Positions 9,101 to 17,741 of a stretch of 64,000 nt of DNA are shown piece by piece (the stretch's first letter is position 1; the number at the start of each line of letters is the position of its first letter). Origin of the DNA: Luteimonas marina (lineage in GTDB: Bacteria; Pseudomonadota; Gammaproteobacteria; Xanthomonadales; Xanthomonadaceae); assembly GCF_007859325.1 (NCBI RefSeq), contig NZ_VOHK01000001.1:620001-684000 (forward strand). The letters run 5' to 3'. A program made the position numbers and the translations under genes. The notes beneath the pieces were generated by a model that was not told the origin of the DNA, made no database searches, and was given only the letters and a program-made list of their open reading frames with translations.

Positions 9101-10955
9101 CACCGTCCGCGTCATCCGCGAAGCGAACGCCCAAGCCGCTGCCGAGATCCGGGCAGCGCAGGAAGCGCACGCTGTCCTGAGGTTGAAGCACTACACCGAT
9201 GCGGAACTGCGCAAGCTGAAAACCCGGCAGTTCATCCCGGAGGTTGGCGCCGCCTGGTCGAAGGAGCGCATGCTCGCTCTGGCGCTGAACTGGGGCAACG
9301 ATGGCAACCGGCAGGCCATCCTCGAGCAGACCGACCGCCGACTGTCGCCGGAGCAGGCGGGTGCGATCCTGTCGCGGCTCGACGCGCGGGACTGGAACTA
9401 CGTTGAGGCGGTCTGGAAGGCCATCGGCCGGCATTGGCCGGACCTGGCCGCCACGCAGCGGCGCAGGACGGGCCTGGCGCCGGAGCGCGTGCCACCGTCG
9501 CCATTCGTGGTGACGCTGCCAGACGGCACGCAGCGCGCCATCGCCGGCGGGTATTACCCGCTGAAATACGAAGCGCGCGACGTGAAGGAACTGCGCATCC
9601 TCGACCAGGAGGCCTACGACGCCATGCGGACCGGCCGCTACGCGAAGGCTGCCACCCGCAACGGCGCCGCGATCGAGCGCATCGGCAGCGGCGGGCGAAC
9701 CGTCCGACTCGACCTGGGCGTCATCGGTCAGCACGAGCGCGAAATGATCCGCGACCTGCGGATGGGTGACGCGATCAACTACGTGCACAACGTCCTGCAC
9801 GGGCCGGAGTTCGCCGCTGCGGCCAACGCCACCGGGCTGGCGCCGCTGGTGAACGGGCTCGACGTCTGGCTGCGCGATGCGGCTACCGGCGAGGTCGGCG
9901 TGCGGCGCTGGTGGGAACGTGGCCTGCGGATGCTGCGGACCAACTTCACTGCCAGCGTGCTGACGTTCAAGGCGACCTCTGCCGCGCTGCAGGTGACCGG
10001 CCTGCTGCAGTCGGGCGTCGTGCTCGGCAAGCGGCCGATGCTCGATGCCACGCTGCGGTTCTTCCGCCACCCGCGGCGCGAACATGACCGGGTCGTCAGG
10101 ACGTCGGAGTTCATGCGCCAGCGCCTGACCACGCACGTCGAGGCGGTGCGCGCGGTGATGGACGCGGACGCCGGCACCCTCGCAGCTGGGCATGCGGCGA
10201 TGATCCGGCACGGCTACTGGATGATCGGGCGCGTGCAGGCCACGGTCGACGTGGCGACGTGGATCGCCGCGGAGCGGGTCGCGCTCGATCGGGGCGACAA
10301 CGCGGCGAAGGCGCGGGCCTACGCCGACGACATCGTGAGCCGGGCGCAGTCGTCCGGCGACTTCATCGACAAGACCGCCATCCAGCGCGGCACGCTGTCC
10401 GAGGGCATGCGCCAGTCCGAGCTCATCCGCGCGACCACGGTCCTGCAGTCGTACATGACGGCGAAGTGGAACGCCGCCTACGAGCGCACCGCGCGCGCCG
10501 ACCTGCGGAGCCTGCGAGGCGGCATGGCCTGGTCGATGGACATGCTGTCCCTGTTCGTGGTCGAGGGCATGGTCGCGGCGATCATCCGCGGCCAGTGGCC
10601 CGAGGACGAAAAGGACGACGGGTTCCTGGATGACCTGGCGTCGATGGTGGCCGAGGAAGGGCTCAGCGCGCTCATGGGCGGATTGCCCGGCCTGTCGATC
10701 GCGGCGAGCGAACTGCGCGGCTACGACTCCAAGGGCGTGCTCGCCGACGCATTCGAGGCCGTCGGCCGATCCTGGACGCAGATCGAGCAGGGCGAACTGG
10801 ACGGCGCGTTCTGGCGGTCGCAGGTGACGCTCGCGGGGTTCGCCTTCGGCATCCCGTCGTCGCAGTTGAACAAGTCGCTGCAGGCGATCGAGGCGGCCGG
10901 TGAGGGCGACGAGGTCAGCCCGTTGGAATACCTGACGGGGCCGGCGAAGGAGTAG
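6150..10955 (+). CDS. Giant phage internal/ejection protein (1601 aa)
   Basis: This very large protein is read from the GTG at 6150, which overlaps the previous stop. It has a Gln/Ala/Thr-rich N-terminus and Gly/Ala-rich helical stretches at about 140-420 that could be membrane-active. A long charged helical middle (about 560-1000) follows. The C-terminal half contains HEREMIRDLRMGDAINYVHN, TFKATSAALQ and a hydrophobic LSLFVVEGMVAAII segment. Position, size and composition match the large internal virion proteins of podovirus-like phages (T7 gp16 or polyvalent type). It is the last phage gene before chromosomal genes. No catalytic motif was recognised. Confidence 0.65.
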   Translation: MSQNPYASAAAKVAGRQQQQTATVIAATEGQTSQATAEVIDLSQRTGAPVGAVRADPEGARQHVERQQLDTLAAASPTVSAWVTGDPDRYALARDDVPLLGRFAAPLPDWRQLLSPTTPLQAPIYAAAWASGQSPQQGLDVARSAPSGAVQAAGSAVGGFGQLYNLGERLVDRTIGAGLRGIGVPDFDREKIPRWLRPGDSLVDTGDALKGGAAAIGAPAERQTLATDIAGAVGQIGGQIVQGIVAPQTLGPSLFAQGADVVAERAEDAGTLGTPSADVAILGAGAVTAVSERLGLDRLLRAMPASVRSDVARRVADIGIAGGVEAATEVVEGVGQDLLTRALVDEDFAVAEGLEREAIAAGGAGGIVRAIVQAVSGRRARAQAQAEQKHVDALVDAAQATTLRTRAPEALAELVDTAQPGQQVFVPIEALRSHYGTRTEQAVATLAGPDAYAEAVSSGAEVSIPLGRYVSIVSQADHAALRESLRLTPGEDVKPNSPALDREALFAEAFADARAVEGGTGAATVQTDAADAVTPVEAMDADSYAGYLAARQAAAEAQQRARETERARTQQQAAERRRAQDWKATAAEVEAELREQPIYRAERLLRTGRLPDGTFAEVKPKLDRAAVVEAFGPKVAEALKGMTALRGGLSPDAAAALLGFDSGGRLVHALTTAVPIKDAVAVETDARISERDIDTTDPDTVDDGTDAQAKALEAEIQGLERRAGGVRTHAVIFREVARRIMSRKEVASIRPETYRLAIARAQREAVQAAIKRDWTALRTARRQQLQALYLYREARDARTFATQSGKRFAQLTKKAARQRIGKAGSDYLEQLDGLLQRFNLAPLTGPQVESRASLRDWIAAKAAQGVIVDVPPAIADEAFRMPLRKLKLGELRELRDAVDSIVHAASNANLLRLEGETFNREEVDHAAAESILAHHRTRQHDSGDPRLGERVREEALGARALTATATDIARELDGFTDNGAVWTHTVRVIREANAQAAAEIRAAQEAHAVLRLKHYTDAELRKLKTRQFIPEVGAAWSKERMLALALNWGNDGNRQAILEQTDRRLSPEQAGAILSRLDARDWNYVEAVWKAIGRHWPDLAATQRRRTGLAPERVPPSPFVVTLPDGTQRAIAGGYYPLKYEARDVKELRILDQEAYDAMRTGRYAKAATRNGAAIERIGSGGRTVRLDLGVIGQHEREMIRDLRMGDAINYVHNVLHGPEFAAAANATGLAPLVNGLDVWLRDAATGEVGVRRWWERGLRMLRTNFTASVLTFKATSAALQVTGLLQSGVVLGKRPMLDATLRFFRHPRREHDRVVRTSEFMRQRLTTHVEAVRAVMDADAGTLAAGHAAMIRHGYWMIGRVQATVDVATWIAAERVALDRGDNAAKARAYADDIVSRAQSSGDFIDKTAIQRGTLSEGMRQSELIRATTVLQSYMTAKWNAAYERTARADLRSLRGGMAWSMDMLSLFVVEGMVAAIIRGQWPEDEKDDGFLDDLASMVAEEGLSALMGGLPGLSIAASELRGYDSKGVLADAFEAVGRSWTQIEQGELDGAFWRSQVTLAGFAFGIPSSQLNKSLQAIEAAGEGDEVSPLEYLTGPAKE

Positions 10956-11119
10956 GAGCGGGTAAGGCGGGCCATCGCGTACCATGTCGCCCGGTCGCTC
11001 CTCTGTGAGTAGGGGCGCGAGTAGATCATCGGAGCCGTTGTCTATTTTCCCTTGCAAATCAATTGCATGCAGGAACAATAAAATCCCGACTCCGGCACGC
11101 CATCCAGCGAAGGAGCCAG
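10956..11119. other. Border between phage element and chromosome
   Basis: This 164-base gap carries a weak 7-bp inverted repeat (AGGAGCG 10954-10960 with CGCTCCT 10996-11002). An A/T-rich patch at about 11038-11085 could hold the promoter of the next gene. No tRNA gene and no clear attachment-site core is visible, and the other end of the element lies outside the window. Confidence 0.3.
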
Positions 11120-12742
11120 ATGAGCCGTTACCTCGCGTATGCCGCCTGCATCGCCCTGACCCTGCTCTCGCTCGTGCTCGCGCTGCGCTCGCCCGGCTGG
11201 TGGTGGGGCTTCGGCATCTTCGCCGCGCTGGCGCTGCTGGGCACGCTCGACCTGCTGCAGCGGCGCGCGACCCTGCGCCGCAACTATCCGCTGCTGGCGC
11301 ACTTCCGCTACGGCTTCGAGTCGATCCGGCCCGAGATACGCCAGTACTTCATCGAGGACGACCTGGCCGAGGTGCCGTTCTCGCGCGAGAAGCGCGCCCT
11401 GGTCTACCAGCGCGCCAAGAACGAGATGGACGTGGTGCCGTTCGGCAGCGAGCACGATCCCTACGGCATCGACTACGAATGGATCAACCACTCGCTGGCG
11501 CCCGCGCATGCCGATTCGCACGATTTCCGCGTGCTGGTCGGCGGCGCGCAGTCCGTGCCCTACGACGCCAGCGTGTTCAACATCTCGGCGATGAGCTTCG
11601 GCTCGCTGTCGGCCAATGCCGTGCGCGCGCTGAACGAGGGCGCGAAGCAGGGCCGCTTCTATCACGACACCGGCGAGGGCTCGATTTCCTCGTACCACCG
11701 CGAGCGCGGCGGCGACCTGGTCTGGGAGATCGGTTCGGGCTACTTCGGTTGCCGTGGCGAGGACGGCACGTTCAACGAGGAGCGCTTCGTCGCCAATGCC
11801 GCCGACCCGCAGGTGCTAATGATCGAGGTCAAGCTGTCGCAGGGCGCCAAGCCCGGCCACGGCGGGGTGCTGCCGGCGGCCAAGGTGAGCGCGGAGATCG
11901 CCGCCGCGCGCGGCGTGCCGCAGGGCGTGGACTGCGTGTCGCCGGCGTCGCATTCGGCGTTCGCAACGCCGGCCGGCCTGCTCGAATTCGTCGCGCGGCT
12001 GCGCAAGCTGTCCGGCGGCAAGCCCACCGGCTTCAAGCTCGCCATCGGCCATCCCTGGGAGTGGTTCGGCGTCGCCAAGGCGATGCTGGAGACCGGACTG
12101 ACGCCGGACTTCATCGTCGTCGACGGCGCCGAGGGCGGCACCGGCGCGGCGCCGTCGGAGTTCATCAACCACGTCGGCGTGCCGATGCATGAAGGCCTGA
12201 TGCTGGTGCACAACACGCTGGTCGGGATCGGTCTGCGCGATCGCGTCCGCATCGGCGCGGCGGGCAGGATCGCCAGCGCGTTCGACATCGCGCGCACGAT
12301 CGCGATGGGCGCGGACTGGTGCAACGCGGCGCGCGGCTTCATGTTCTCACTCGGCTGCATCCAGTCGCGCAGCTGCCACAACGACCGCTGCCCGACCGGC
12401 ATCGCCACCCAGGATCCGGCGCGCTGGCGCGCGCTCGACGTCGACGACAAGGCGCGGCGCGTGTTCCATTTCCACCAGAACACGCTCAGGGCGCTGCGCG
12501 ACCTGCTCGGCGCGGCGGGGCTCGAGCATCCTTCGCAGCTGGGGCCGGAGCACATCCTGCGCCGGGTGTCGCCGACCGAGGTGCGTTCGCTGGCGGCGCT
12601 CTACCGCTTCCTGGAGCCGGGCGAACTGCTCGACCACGTGCCCGAGCACGCGGTGTTCCGTGCGTTCTGGCCGGCGGCGAGGACCGATTCGTTCGCGCCG
12701 CCGGAGCGGGCGATGGAGATGCGGCGGAGCAAGCTGATGTAG
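11120..12742 (+). CDS. Membrane-anchored glutamate-synthase-like FMN oxidoreductase
   Basis: This 540-residue protein is read from an ATG with AAGGAG just upstream. Two N-terminal membrane segments (about residues 1-45) are followed by a GltB-type FMN barrel domain. Visible motifs are FNISAMSFGSLS, the glutamate-synthase-like EVKLSQGAKPGHGG, and VVDGAEGGTGAAP. A cysteine cluster (SLGCIQSRSCHNDRCPTGIA) suits the 3Fe-4S site. Stand-alone proteins of this class lack the amidotransferase domain of true GOGAT, so the reaction is unproven. The gene converges with a glutamate-type transporter 10 bases away, so glutamate metabolism is a reasonable but inferred context. Confidence 0.8.
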   Translation: MSRYLAYAACIALTLLSLVLALRSPGWWWGFGIFAALALLGTLDLLQRRATLRRNYPLLAHFRYGFESIRPEIRQYFIEDDLAEVPFSREKRALVYQRAKNEMDVVPFGSEHDPYGIDYEWINHSLAPAHADSHDFRVLVGGAQSVPYDASVFNISAMSFGSLSANAVRALNEGAKQGRFYHDTGEGSISSYHRERGGDLVWEIGSGYFGCRGEDGTFNEERFVANAADPQVLMIEVKLSQGAKPGHGGVLPAAKVSAEIAAARGVPQGVDCVSPASHSAFATPAGLLEFVARLRKLSGGKPTGFKLAIGHPWEWFGVAKAMLETGLTPDFIVVDGAEGGTGAAPSEFINHVGVPMHEGLMLVHNTLVGIGLRDRVRIGAAGRIASAFDIARTIAMGADWCNAARGFMFSLGCIQSRSCHNDRCPTGIATQDPARWRALDVDDKARRVFHFHQNTLRALRDLLGAAGLEHPSQLGPEHILRRVSPTEVRSLAALYRFLEPGELLDHVPEHAVFRAFWPAARTDSFAPPERAMEMRRSKLM

Positions 12743-12751
12743 GCGGCGGTA

Positions 12752-14044
12752 TCAGGCGCCGTCGGAATCCGGCGCCGCGTCCACCTGGCCCGTGCTTTTC
12801 GCCACCACCGCGGTCGCGGTCATGTCCGCCGAGGTGTTGGCGATGGTGGCGAAGACGTCGGGGATCGTGTCCATCGCCAGCAGTACGCCCAGCGGCTCCA
12901 CCGGCAGGCCCATCGACTGGGTGACCGGCATGTTGGTGGTCATGAAGCTCACCTGGCCGGGCAGGCCGACCGAGCCCATGCTGACCACGATGCTCAGGCC
13001 GACCGCGGCGCCGAGCTGCACGGCGGTCAGGTCGACGCCGTACATCCAGGCGATGAAGCAGGCCACCACGATGTACTGCGGTGGGCTGGCGATGCGGAAC
13101 AGCGACACCGCCATCGGCAGCACCAGCGAGGTGACCGCGAGCGGGTAGCCCAGCCGGGTACGCGCGCTTTCGATCATCACCGGCAGCGATGCCAGCGACG
13201 ATTGCGTGCTGGCGGCGATCGCCTGCACCGGCAGCAGCGCCTTGGCGAAGCGCGCCGGGCGTTCGCCGGCGGCGAGCGCGGCGACCACGTACAGCAGCAG
13301 GGTGATCGCGATGTAGAGCGTGCACTGGGTCAGGATGTAGTAGCCCAGCGCGCTGAGCATGTCGATCCCGACCCGCGCGCACACCGCCAGCACCAGCGCG
13401 AACACGCCCAGCGGCGCCGCCCACAGCACCCAGCGCACGATCACGATCATGGTGTCGCCGACGGTGCGCACCAGGTCGAGCATACGCGCGCGGTGTTCCG
13501 GATCGATGCGGGTCAGGGCGAAGCCGAAGAACATCGCGAACACCACCAGCGGCAGCATCGCGCTGTTGGCGGCGGCGGCGATGGCGTTGCTGGGGATGAT
13601 ATTGGCCAGCCAGGCGCCGACGCCGGCGGCCGCCGGCAACGCCTCCGGCGCCTGGATCGCGGCGCGGAAGCTGGCGATCAGGGCCTCGTCGCGCGGCATC
13701 AGCGACAGGAAGGTCGGCGCGGCGATCGCGGCGAAGGTCCCCGACAGCGCCAGCAGGACGAGGAACACGACGATCGCGGTGCGCGCAGTGCGACCCGAGG
13801 CCGCGGCGTCGGCCGCGGAATTGATGCCGACCACCACCAGCGCGGCCACCAGCGGCACCACCGTCATCTGCAGCGCGTTGAGCCAGAGCCGGCCGATCGG
13901 CTGCACGGCGTCGGCCACCTGCAGCGCGCGCTCGTGGTCGAAGGCCGCAAGCAGCAGGCCCACGGCGGCGCCGGCGAGCAGGGCGATCAGGACGCGCGCG
14001 GGCGTGGACAGGCGCGGGCGCTGGCCGGCGGATTCATGGGTCAT
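12752..14044 (-). CDS. Dicarboxylate/amino acid:cation symporter (DAACS, GltP-like)
   Basis: This 430-residue polytopic inner-membrane protein belongs to the glutamate/aspartate:cation symporter family. It shows an NxxQMTVVPLVAAL segment, a serine-rich re-entrant loop (AIAASTQSSLASLPVMI), and the conserved transport core SVGLPGQVSFMTTNMPV and MDTIPDVFATIANTSAD. It transports C4-dicarboxylates or acidic amino acids with H+ or Na+; the exact substrate cannot be read from sequence. It lies 112 bases downstream of the RpiR-like regulator on the same strand and is probably the last gene of the cell-wall-peptide operon. That would suit uptake of released glutamate or aspartate. Confidence 0.88.
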   Translation of the reverse strand: MTHESAGQRPRLSTPARVLIALLAGAAVGLLLAAFDHERALQVADAVQPIGRLWLNALQMTVVPLVAALVVVGINSAADAAASGRTARTAIVVFLVLLALSGTFAAIAAPTFLSLMPRDEALIASFRAAIQAPEALPAAAGVGAWLANIIPSNAIAAAANSAMLPLVVFAMFFGFALTRIDPEHRARMLDLVRTVGDTMIVIVRWVLWAAPLGVFALVLAVCARVGIDMLSALGYYILTQCTLYIAITLLLYVVAALAAGERPARFAKALLPVQAIAASTQSSLASLPVMIESARTRLGYPLAVTSLVLPMAVSLFRIASPPQYIVVACFIAWMYGVDLTAVQLGAAVGLSIVVSMGSVGLPGQVSFMTTNMPVTQSMGLPVEPLGVLLAMDTIPDVFATIANTSADMTATAVVAKSTGQVDAAPDSDGA

Positions 14045-14156
14045 GGGCGTGCGGGATTCGATGGAAGGAGGGGAGACTGGATATCACGGGCGGAGGGGGC
14101 GGACTGGCGGCATCGGGCCGGAAAGCGTTTGGTCGAAGACAGCCTTCCATCGCCGG

Positions 14157-14999
14157 TCAGGCATCGAGCAGGGAGCGCACGTGCTCATGGTAGTCGTCGA
14201 ACTGCCGCCGCCGCGACTCGTCGCCGCACAGCAGCAGGAACACCAGGTCGAGCAACTGCTGCAGGGCGGCGTGGTACAGCAGCGGCTCGACGTGGCGCGC
14301 CTCGTCGTGCGCCGAGACCAGCAGGGACAGGTCGGCGTGCGCGCGCAGGGGGTTGGCCGTGTGCCGCGTCACCGAGATCACCTTGCCGCCGCGCGCGCGG
14401 AAGATGCGCGCCAGCTGGCACAGCGTCGCGGCCTCGCCGCGCTCGGAGAACAGCAGCAGCACGTCGTCCGGCTGCGAGGTCGCGACCTCGGCCGGCACCA
14501 GCACCGGGTCGAAATGGTGGATCGCGAGGAAGCCGAGCAGGGACAGCCGGGTCGCGAACGCGCGCGCGACGACGCTGTCCTCGCCGATGCCGACGGCGAA
14601 GGCCTTGCCCGCACCGCGCAGCATGGCGGCGACGGCCTCGATGCGCTCGGGCGGGTTCAGCAGCCGCGTTTCCTCCTCCGCGCGCGACTTCGCCTGCCAG
14701 AGTTCGCGCGCGAGCGCGTCCTGGACGTTGCTTTCGTCGCCGGCAGCGGCCGGTTCCGCGCTGTCGCCGTTGCGTGCGACCGCCTCGCCGATCGAGTACT
14801 TCAGGTCGGGATAGCCCTTGAAGCCGAGCTTCTGGCTGAACTTCACCACGCTCGATTGGCTGATGCCCAGCGCGTTGGCCAACTGCTGCGAGGAGTAGTC
14901 GCGTAGCAGGTGCGCGTTGTCGAGGATGAAGTCGGCGATGCGGCGCTCGATCGCCGACATCTGGCCGCGCTCGGAGCGGATGATCAGCAGCGGCTGCAT
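14157..14999 (-). CDS. RpiR/MurR-family transcriptional regulator
   Basis: This 280-residue regulator has an N-terminal RpiR-type helix-turn-helix (about residues 1-77, with QLANALGISQSSVVKFSQKLG) and a C-terminal sugar-isomerase (SIS) domain from about 120. The SIS domain includes AFAVGIGEDSVVARAFATRL and a DDVLLLFSERGE loop. RpiR proteins sense phosphorylated sugars; MurR senses MurNAc-6-phosphate. It lies 10 bases after the dipeptide epimerase and is co-transcribed with it, so it likely controls this cell-wall-peptide locus. The effector is inferred from neighbours only. Confidence 0.88.
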   Translation of the reverse strand: MQPLLIIRSERGQMSAIERRIADFILDNAHLLRDYSSQQLANALGISQSSVVKFSQKLGFKGYPDLKYSIGEAVARNGDSAEPAAAGDESNVQDALARELWQAKSRAEEETRLLNPPERIEAVAAMLRGAGKAFAVGIGEDSVVARAFATRLSLLGFLAIHHFDPVLVPAEVATSQPDDVLLLFSERGEAATLCQLARIFRARGGKVISVTRHTANPLRAHADLSLLVSAHDEARHVEPLLYHAALQQLLDLVFLLLCGDESRRRQFDDYHEHVRSLLDA

Positions 15000-15009
15000 C
15001 GCGCAGGCG

Positions 15010-16107
15010 TCAGGCGCTGATCGGCTTGTAGCCGCGGATCGCGCGGATGCCGAGCCCCGGCGCCTCCGACACCGAGATCTCGGACTCGTTGAAGGTGACG
15101 CCGCCGTCCACCGGGTCGAACGCGCACAGCGAGGGGCCGTCGAGGTCGACCTTGGTGATCACGTCGGACTTGGCGATCGCCACGTGCACCGCCGCGGCCA
15201 CGCTGATGCTGGTCTCGATCATGCAGCCGATCATGCACTCGACGCCGTACAGAGCGGCGATGTCGGCGATGCGGATCGCGTTGGAGATGCCGCCGGTCTT
15301 CATCAGCTTGATGTTGATGATGTCGGCGGCGCGCCGTTCGATCAGCTCGATCACCTCCAGCGGGCCGAACACGCTTTCGTCGGCCATCACCGGCGTCTTC
15401 ACCCGGTCGCTGACGTATTTCATCCCGGCAATGTCCTGCGCGCGCACCGGCTGCTCCAGCAGTTCCAGGTGCACGCCGGCGTCCTCGAGCGCGTGCATCG
15501 CGTGCACCGCCTGCTTCGCCGTCCAGCCCTGGTTGGCGTCCAGGCGCAGCAGGGCGCGGCCCTCGACGGCGGCGTGGATCGCCTTGACCCGTTCGACGTC
15601 GAGGCCGATGTCCTTGCCGACCTTGATCTTCAGCGACTCGAAGCCGCGGTCCACCGCCGAGATCGAGTCCGACACCATCTTGTCGATATGGTCGACGCTG
15701 ATGGTGATATCGGTGGTGATGACCGGCTCGCCACCGCCGAGCATGCGGTACAGCGGCGTCTCGTACAGCTGCCCCCACAGGTCGTAGACCGCGATCTCGA
15801 CCGCGGCCTTGGCGCTGGTGTTGCGCTCGAGCGCGGTCTGCACCAGGCGCACGATGCGGTTGAGGTTGGCGATGTCCTCGCCGATCAGGCGCGGCGCGAT
15901 CACCTTGCCGATCGCCTCGATCATCGAGCCGTGGGTGTCGCCGGTGATCACCGCGGTCGCCGCGGCCTCGCCGTAGCCGACGTGGCCGCTGTCGGTGTGG
16001 ATCGAGACGATCAGGTCCTCGACCGTGTCCACGGTGCGCAGCGCGGTCTTGAACGGCGTCTTCAGCGGCACGCGGACCATGCCCAGGCGCACTTCCGTGA
16101 TCTTCAT
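15010..16107 (-). CDS. L-Ala-D/L-Glu dipeptide epimerase (enolase superfamily)
   Basis: This 365-residue enolase-superfamily enzyme is of the type that interconverts L-Ala-D-Glu and L-Ala-L-Glu during muropeptide catabolism. The full catalytic set is visible at the expected numbering: Lys160 and Lys162 (LKIKVG), metal ligands Asp190, Glu218 and Asp243, Lys267 (INIKLMKTGG), and the specificity motif DLDGP at 321-325. That motif is the hallmark of true Ala-Glu epimerases. The upstream gene in the operon encodes an NlpC/P60 endopeptidase, like the ykfB/ykfC pair of Bacillus. Cytoplasmic, with no signal peptide. Specificity is a well-supported prediction. Confidence 0.9.
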   Translation of the reverse strand: MKITEVRLGMVRVPLKTPFKTALRTVDTVEDLIVSIHTDSGHVGYGEAAATAVITGDTHGSMIEAIGKVIAPRLIGEDIANLNRIVRLVQTALERNTSAKAAVEIAVYDLWGQLYETPLYRMLGGGEPVITTDITISVDHIDKMVSDSISAVDRGFESLKIKVGKDIGLDVERVKAIHAAVEGRALLRLDANQGWTAKQAVHAMHALEDAGVHLELLEQPVRAQDIAGMKYVSDRVKTPVMADESVFGPLEVIELIERRAADIINIKLMKTGGISNAIRIADIAALYGVECMIGCMIETSISVAAAVHVAIAKSDVITKVDLDGPSLCAFDPVDGGVTFNESEISVSEAPGLGIRAIRGYKPISA

Positions 16108-16150
16108 CGCTTTCCCCCCGCGGCGACTCCGGCCGCTTGCCCCGCCGTGG

Positions 16151-17554
16151 TCACGGCCGGATCCGCTGGATATTGGTGATGCGGTCGACCGTCGCCGTGG
16201 TGGCGTTGGACATCATCGGCAGCAGCGGCGTGACCACGACGCCGTTGAGATGGAAACGCCGCAGCCCGCCGGCGCCGTCGGAGAGCGACATGCCGCTGGT
16301 GTCATGGATCACGTAGGTCTCGCCGTCGATGCGGCCCAGCACCATCATCACGTGGCCGGGGATGTAGACCAGGTCGCCGACTTCGGCCCGCTGCAGCAGG
16401 CGCAGGCGTTCGTCGTGGCCGGTGTCCTCGTCCAGCGCGATCCGGTTCAGCGCGGGGCTGCGCGACTGGTCGCTGGTGTTGCGCGGCAGCAGCACGCCCA
16501 TGCTGCGGTAGATCTCCGACACGAAGCCGCTGCAGTCGCGCGCGTTGTAGCCGTGGCCCCAGCCGTAGCGCTCGCCGAGGAACTTGAAGGCCTGGCGAAT
16601 CAGGTTGGCCTTGGTCAGCGGCAGGTAGTCCGGGGACACGTCGGCCGAGCGCGGGATCAGGGCCGGCACGAAGGCAAGCGTGCCGTCGGCGTTGCGCGCG
16701 GGCAGATCAACGACGTGGCCGAAGCCGGGATGCTGGCCGTTGAGCGGTTCGTCGGCGGGCCACTGCGCCAGCGGCAGGCGCACGCCCATGTCCAGCTGCA
16801 CGTCGGAGGCGGCGGCGTTTTCGGGCGTGTGCACGGTGTGCACCTTCGCCCCGGTGACCACCACGAACGGCGCGCGGCGGGCGTGGGCGAAGATCGCGTC
16901 CTTGTCGCCGAACGCGACCGCGCCGGCCTCGATCCACGCCGCATAGGTCTGGCTGAGCACGAACAGCCAGCGGCGGTCGCGGCTCTCGTGGACCACGGCC
17001 ACCGGCGTGCCCGGGAACAGCGCGCTTTCCTGGAAGCGGTCGATGTCGCGGTCGTCGGGCGTGCTGAACACGCGCAGGTGGGTGGGGAAGGTGCGCAGGT
17101 TGGCGCGCCGCACCACCATCGCGTAGCGCGTGACCTGGGTCTGCGGAATGCCCTTGAGGTTGAGCGCGGCGACCAGCTTGTCGATCGCGCGCTGGCTGCC
17201 TTCCTTGCCGGCCTCGTCGTAGAGCGTGCGGGTGGGCGGCGGCGAGGCCTTCTCGATCCAGGCCTGCACCTGCTCGGCCTCCAGGGTGACCGGCAACTGC
17301 TCGATGTCGTGCATCGAGGGATCGATGCGCTGCATGGTCGCGTTCTGTGCGGCGATGGCGTCGCGGTCGAGGATGACGCGGTCGGCGTTGCGCAGGCGGT
17401 CGATCCAGTAGTCGGGCGAGAGCTGCGCCTCGACCACGCCCGGCACGACTTCCGCGCCGGCGGCGCGCGGCGCCTGCGACCAGGCGGGCGCGGCCAGCGC
17501 AGCGGCCAGCGCGAAGACGGTGCCCGCAGCCCCCCTGGACAGCCATCGCCTCAT
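16151..17554 (-). CDS. Secreted SH3/NlpC-P60 endopeptidase (YkfC-like)
   Basis: This 467-residue exported cysteine peptidase has a signal peptide at about residues 1-26 (start chosen at MRRWLSRG, not an upstream in-frame codon at 17614). SH3-like domains span roughly 140-300. A C-terminal NlpC/P60 domain has Cys341 in RDCSGFVSEIY and His401 in IPGHVMMVLG. This family cuts the D-Glu-diaminopimelate bond of peptidoglycan peptides; YkfC acts on free L-Ala-D-Glu-DAP. The epimerase gene follows 43 bases later, which strongly suggests release of L-Ala-D-Glu for epimerisation. Confidence 0.88.
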   Translation of the reverse strand: MRRWLSRGAAGTVFALAAALAAPAWSQAPRAAGAEVVPGVVEAQLSPDYWIDRLRNADRVILDRDAIAAQNATMQRIDPSMHDIEQLPVTLEAEQVQAWIEKASPPPTRTLYDEAGKEGSQRAIDKLVAALNLKGIPQTQVTRYAMVVRRANLRTFPTHLRVFSTPDDRDIDRFQESALFPGTPVAVVHESRDRRWLFVLSQTYAAWIEAGAVAFGDKDAIFAHARRAPFVVVTGAKVHTVHTPENAAASDVQLDMGVRLPLAQWPADEPLNGQHPGFGHVVDLPARNADGTLAFVPALIPRSADVSPDYLPLTKANLIRQAFKFLGERYGWGHGYNARDCSGFVSEIYRSMGVLLPRNTSDQSRSPALNRIALDEDTGHDERLRLLQRAEVGDLVYIPGHVMMVLGRIDGETYVIHDTSGMSLSDGAGGLRRFHLNGVVVTPLLPMMSNATTATVDRITNIQRIRP

Positions 17555-17600
17555 GTTCAAGACCGCACTCCCGGACGATCCAGCGGATCCACGGGGAAGG

Positions 17601-17630
17601 AATACATCATTCATATATGCAATATGTCAA
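17601..17630 (-). promoter_or_regulatory. Candidate promoter of the NlpC/epimerase operon
   Basis: On the - strand, a TTGACA -35 box (17625-17630) is followed after 17-18 bases by an ATGTAT/TGTATT -10-like box (17601-17607). It lies in a strikingly A/T-rich patch inside very G/C-rich DNA, about 45 bases upstream of the NlpC start. The spacer contains CATATATG and ATATGCAATAT symmetries that could be an operator. The regulator (possibly the RpiR-like protein) is inferred. Confidence 0.45.
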
Positions 17631-17741
17631 GAATAATTTATTGACGTTGTCTTGCCGCCATGTTACACAGCCGAAACTGCTTCATGACGGTGGCCATGCG
17701 CCGTGGGGACTGGCATTCGAACTAGGGCTGAGGGTCTGTGC

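Noticed and set aside
8118..11078. Long - strand ORF (986 codons) opposite the giant phage protein
   Set aside because: Arg/Ala/Gly-rich shadow composition, no ribosome site, and it runs antisense to a gene in a tight + strand operon.
11083..11108. tRNA 3'-end-like string (AATCCCGACTCCGG...) that could be an attachment site
   Set aside because: No T-arm stem or acceptor partner is present, and there is no second copy in the window.
13202..14821. + strand ORF opposite the symporter and RpiR genes
   Set aside because: Arg/His/Gln-rich shadow translation; the - strand products are clear family members.
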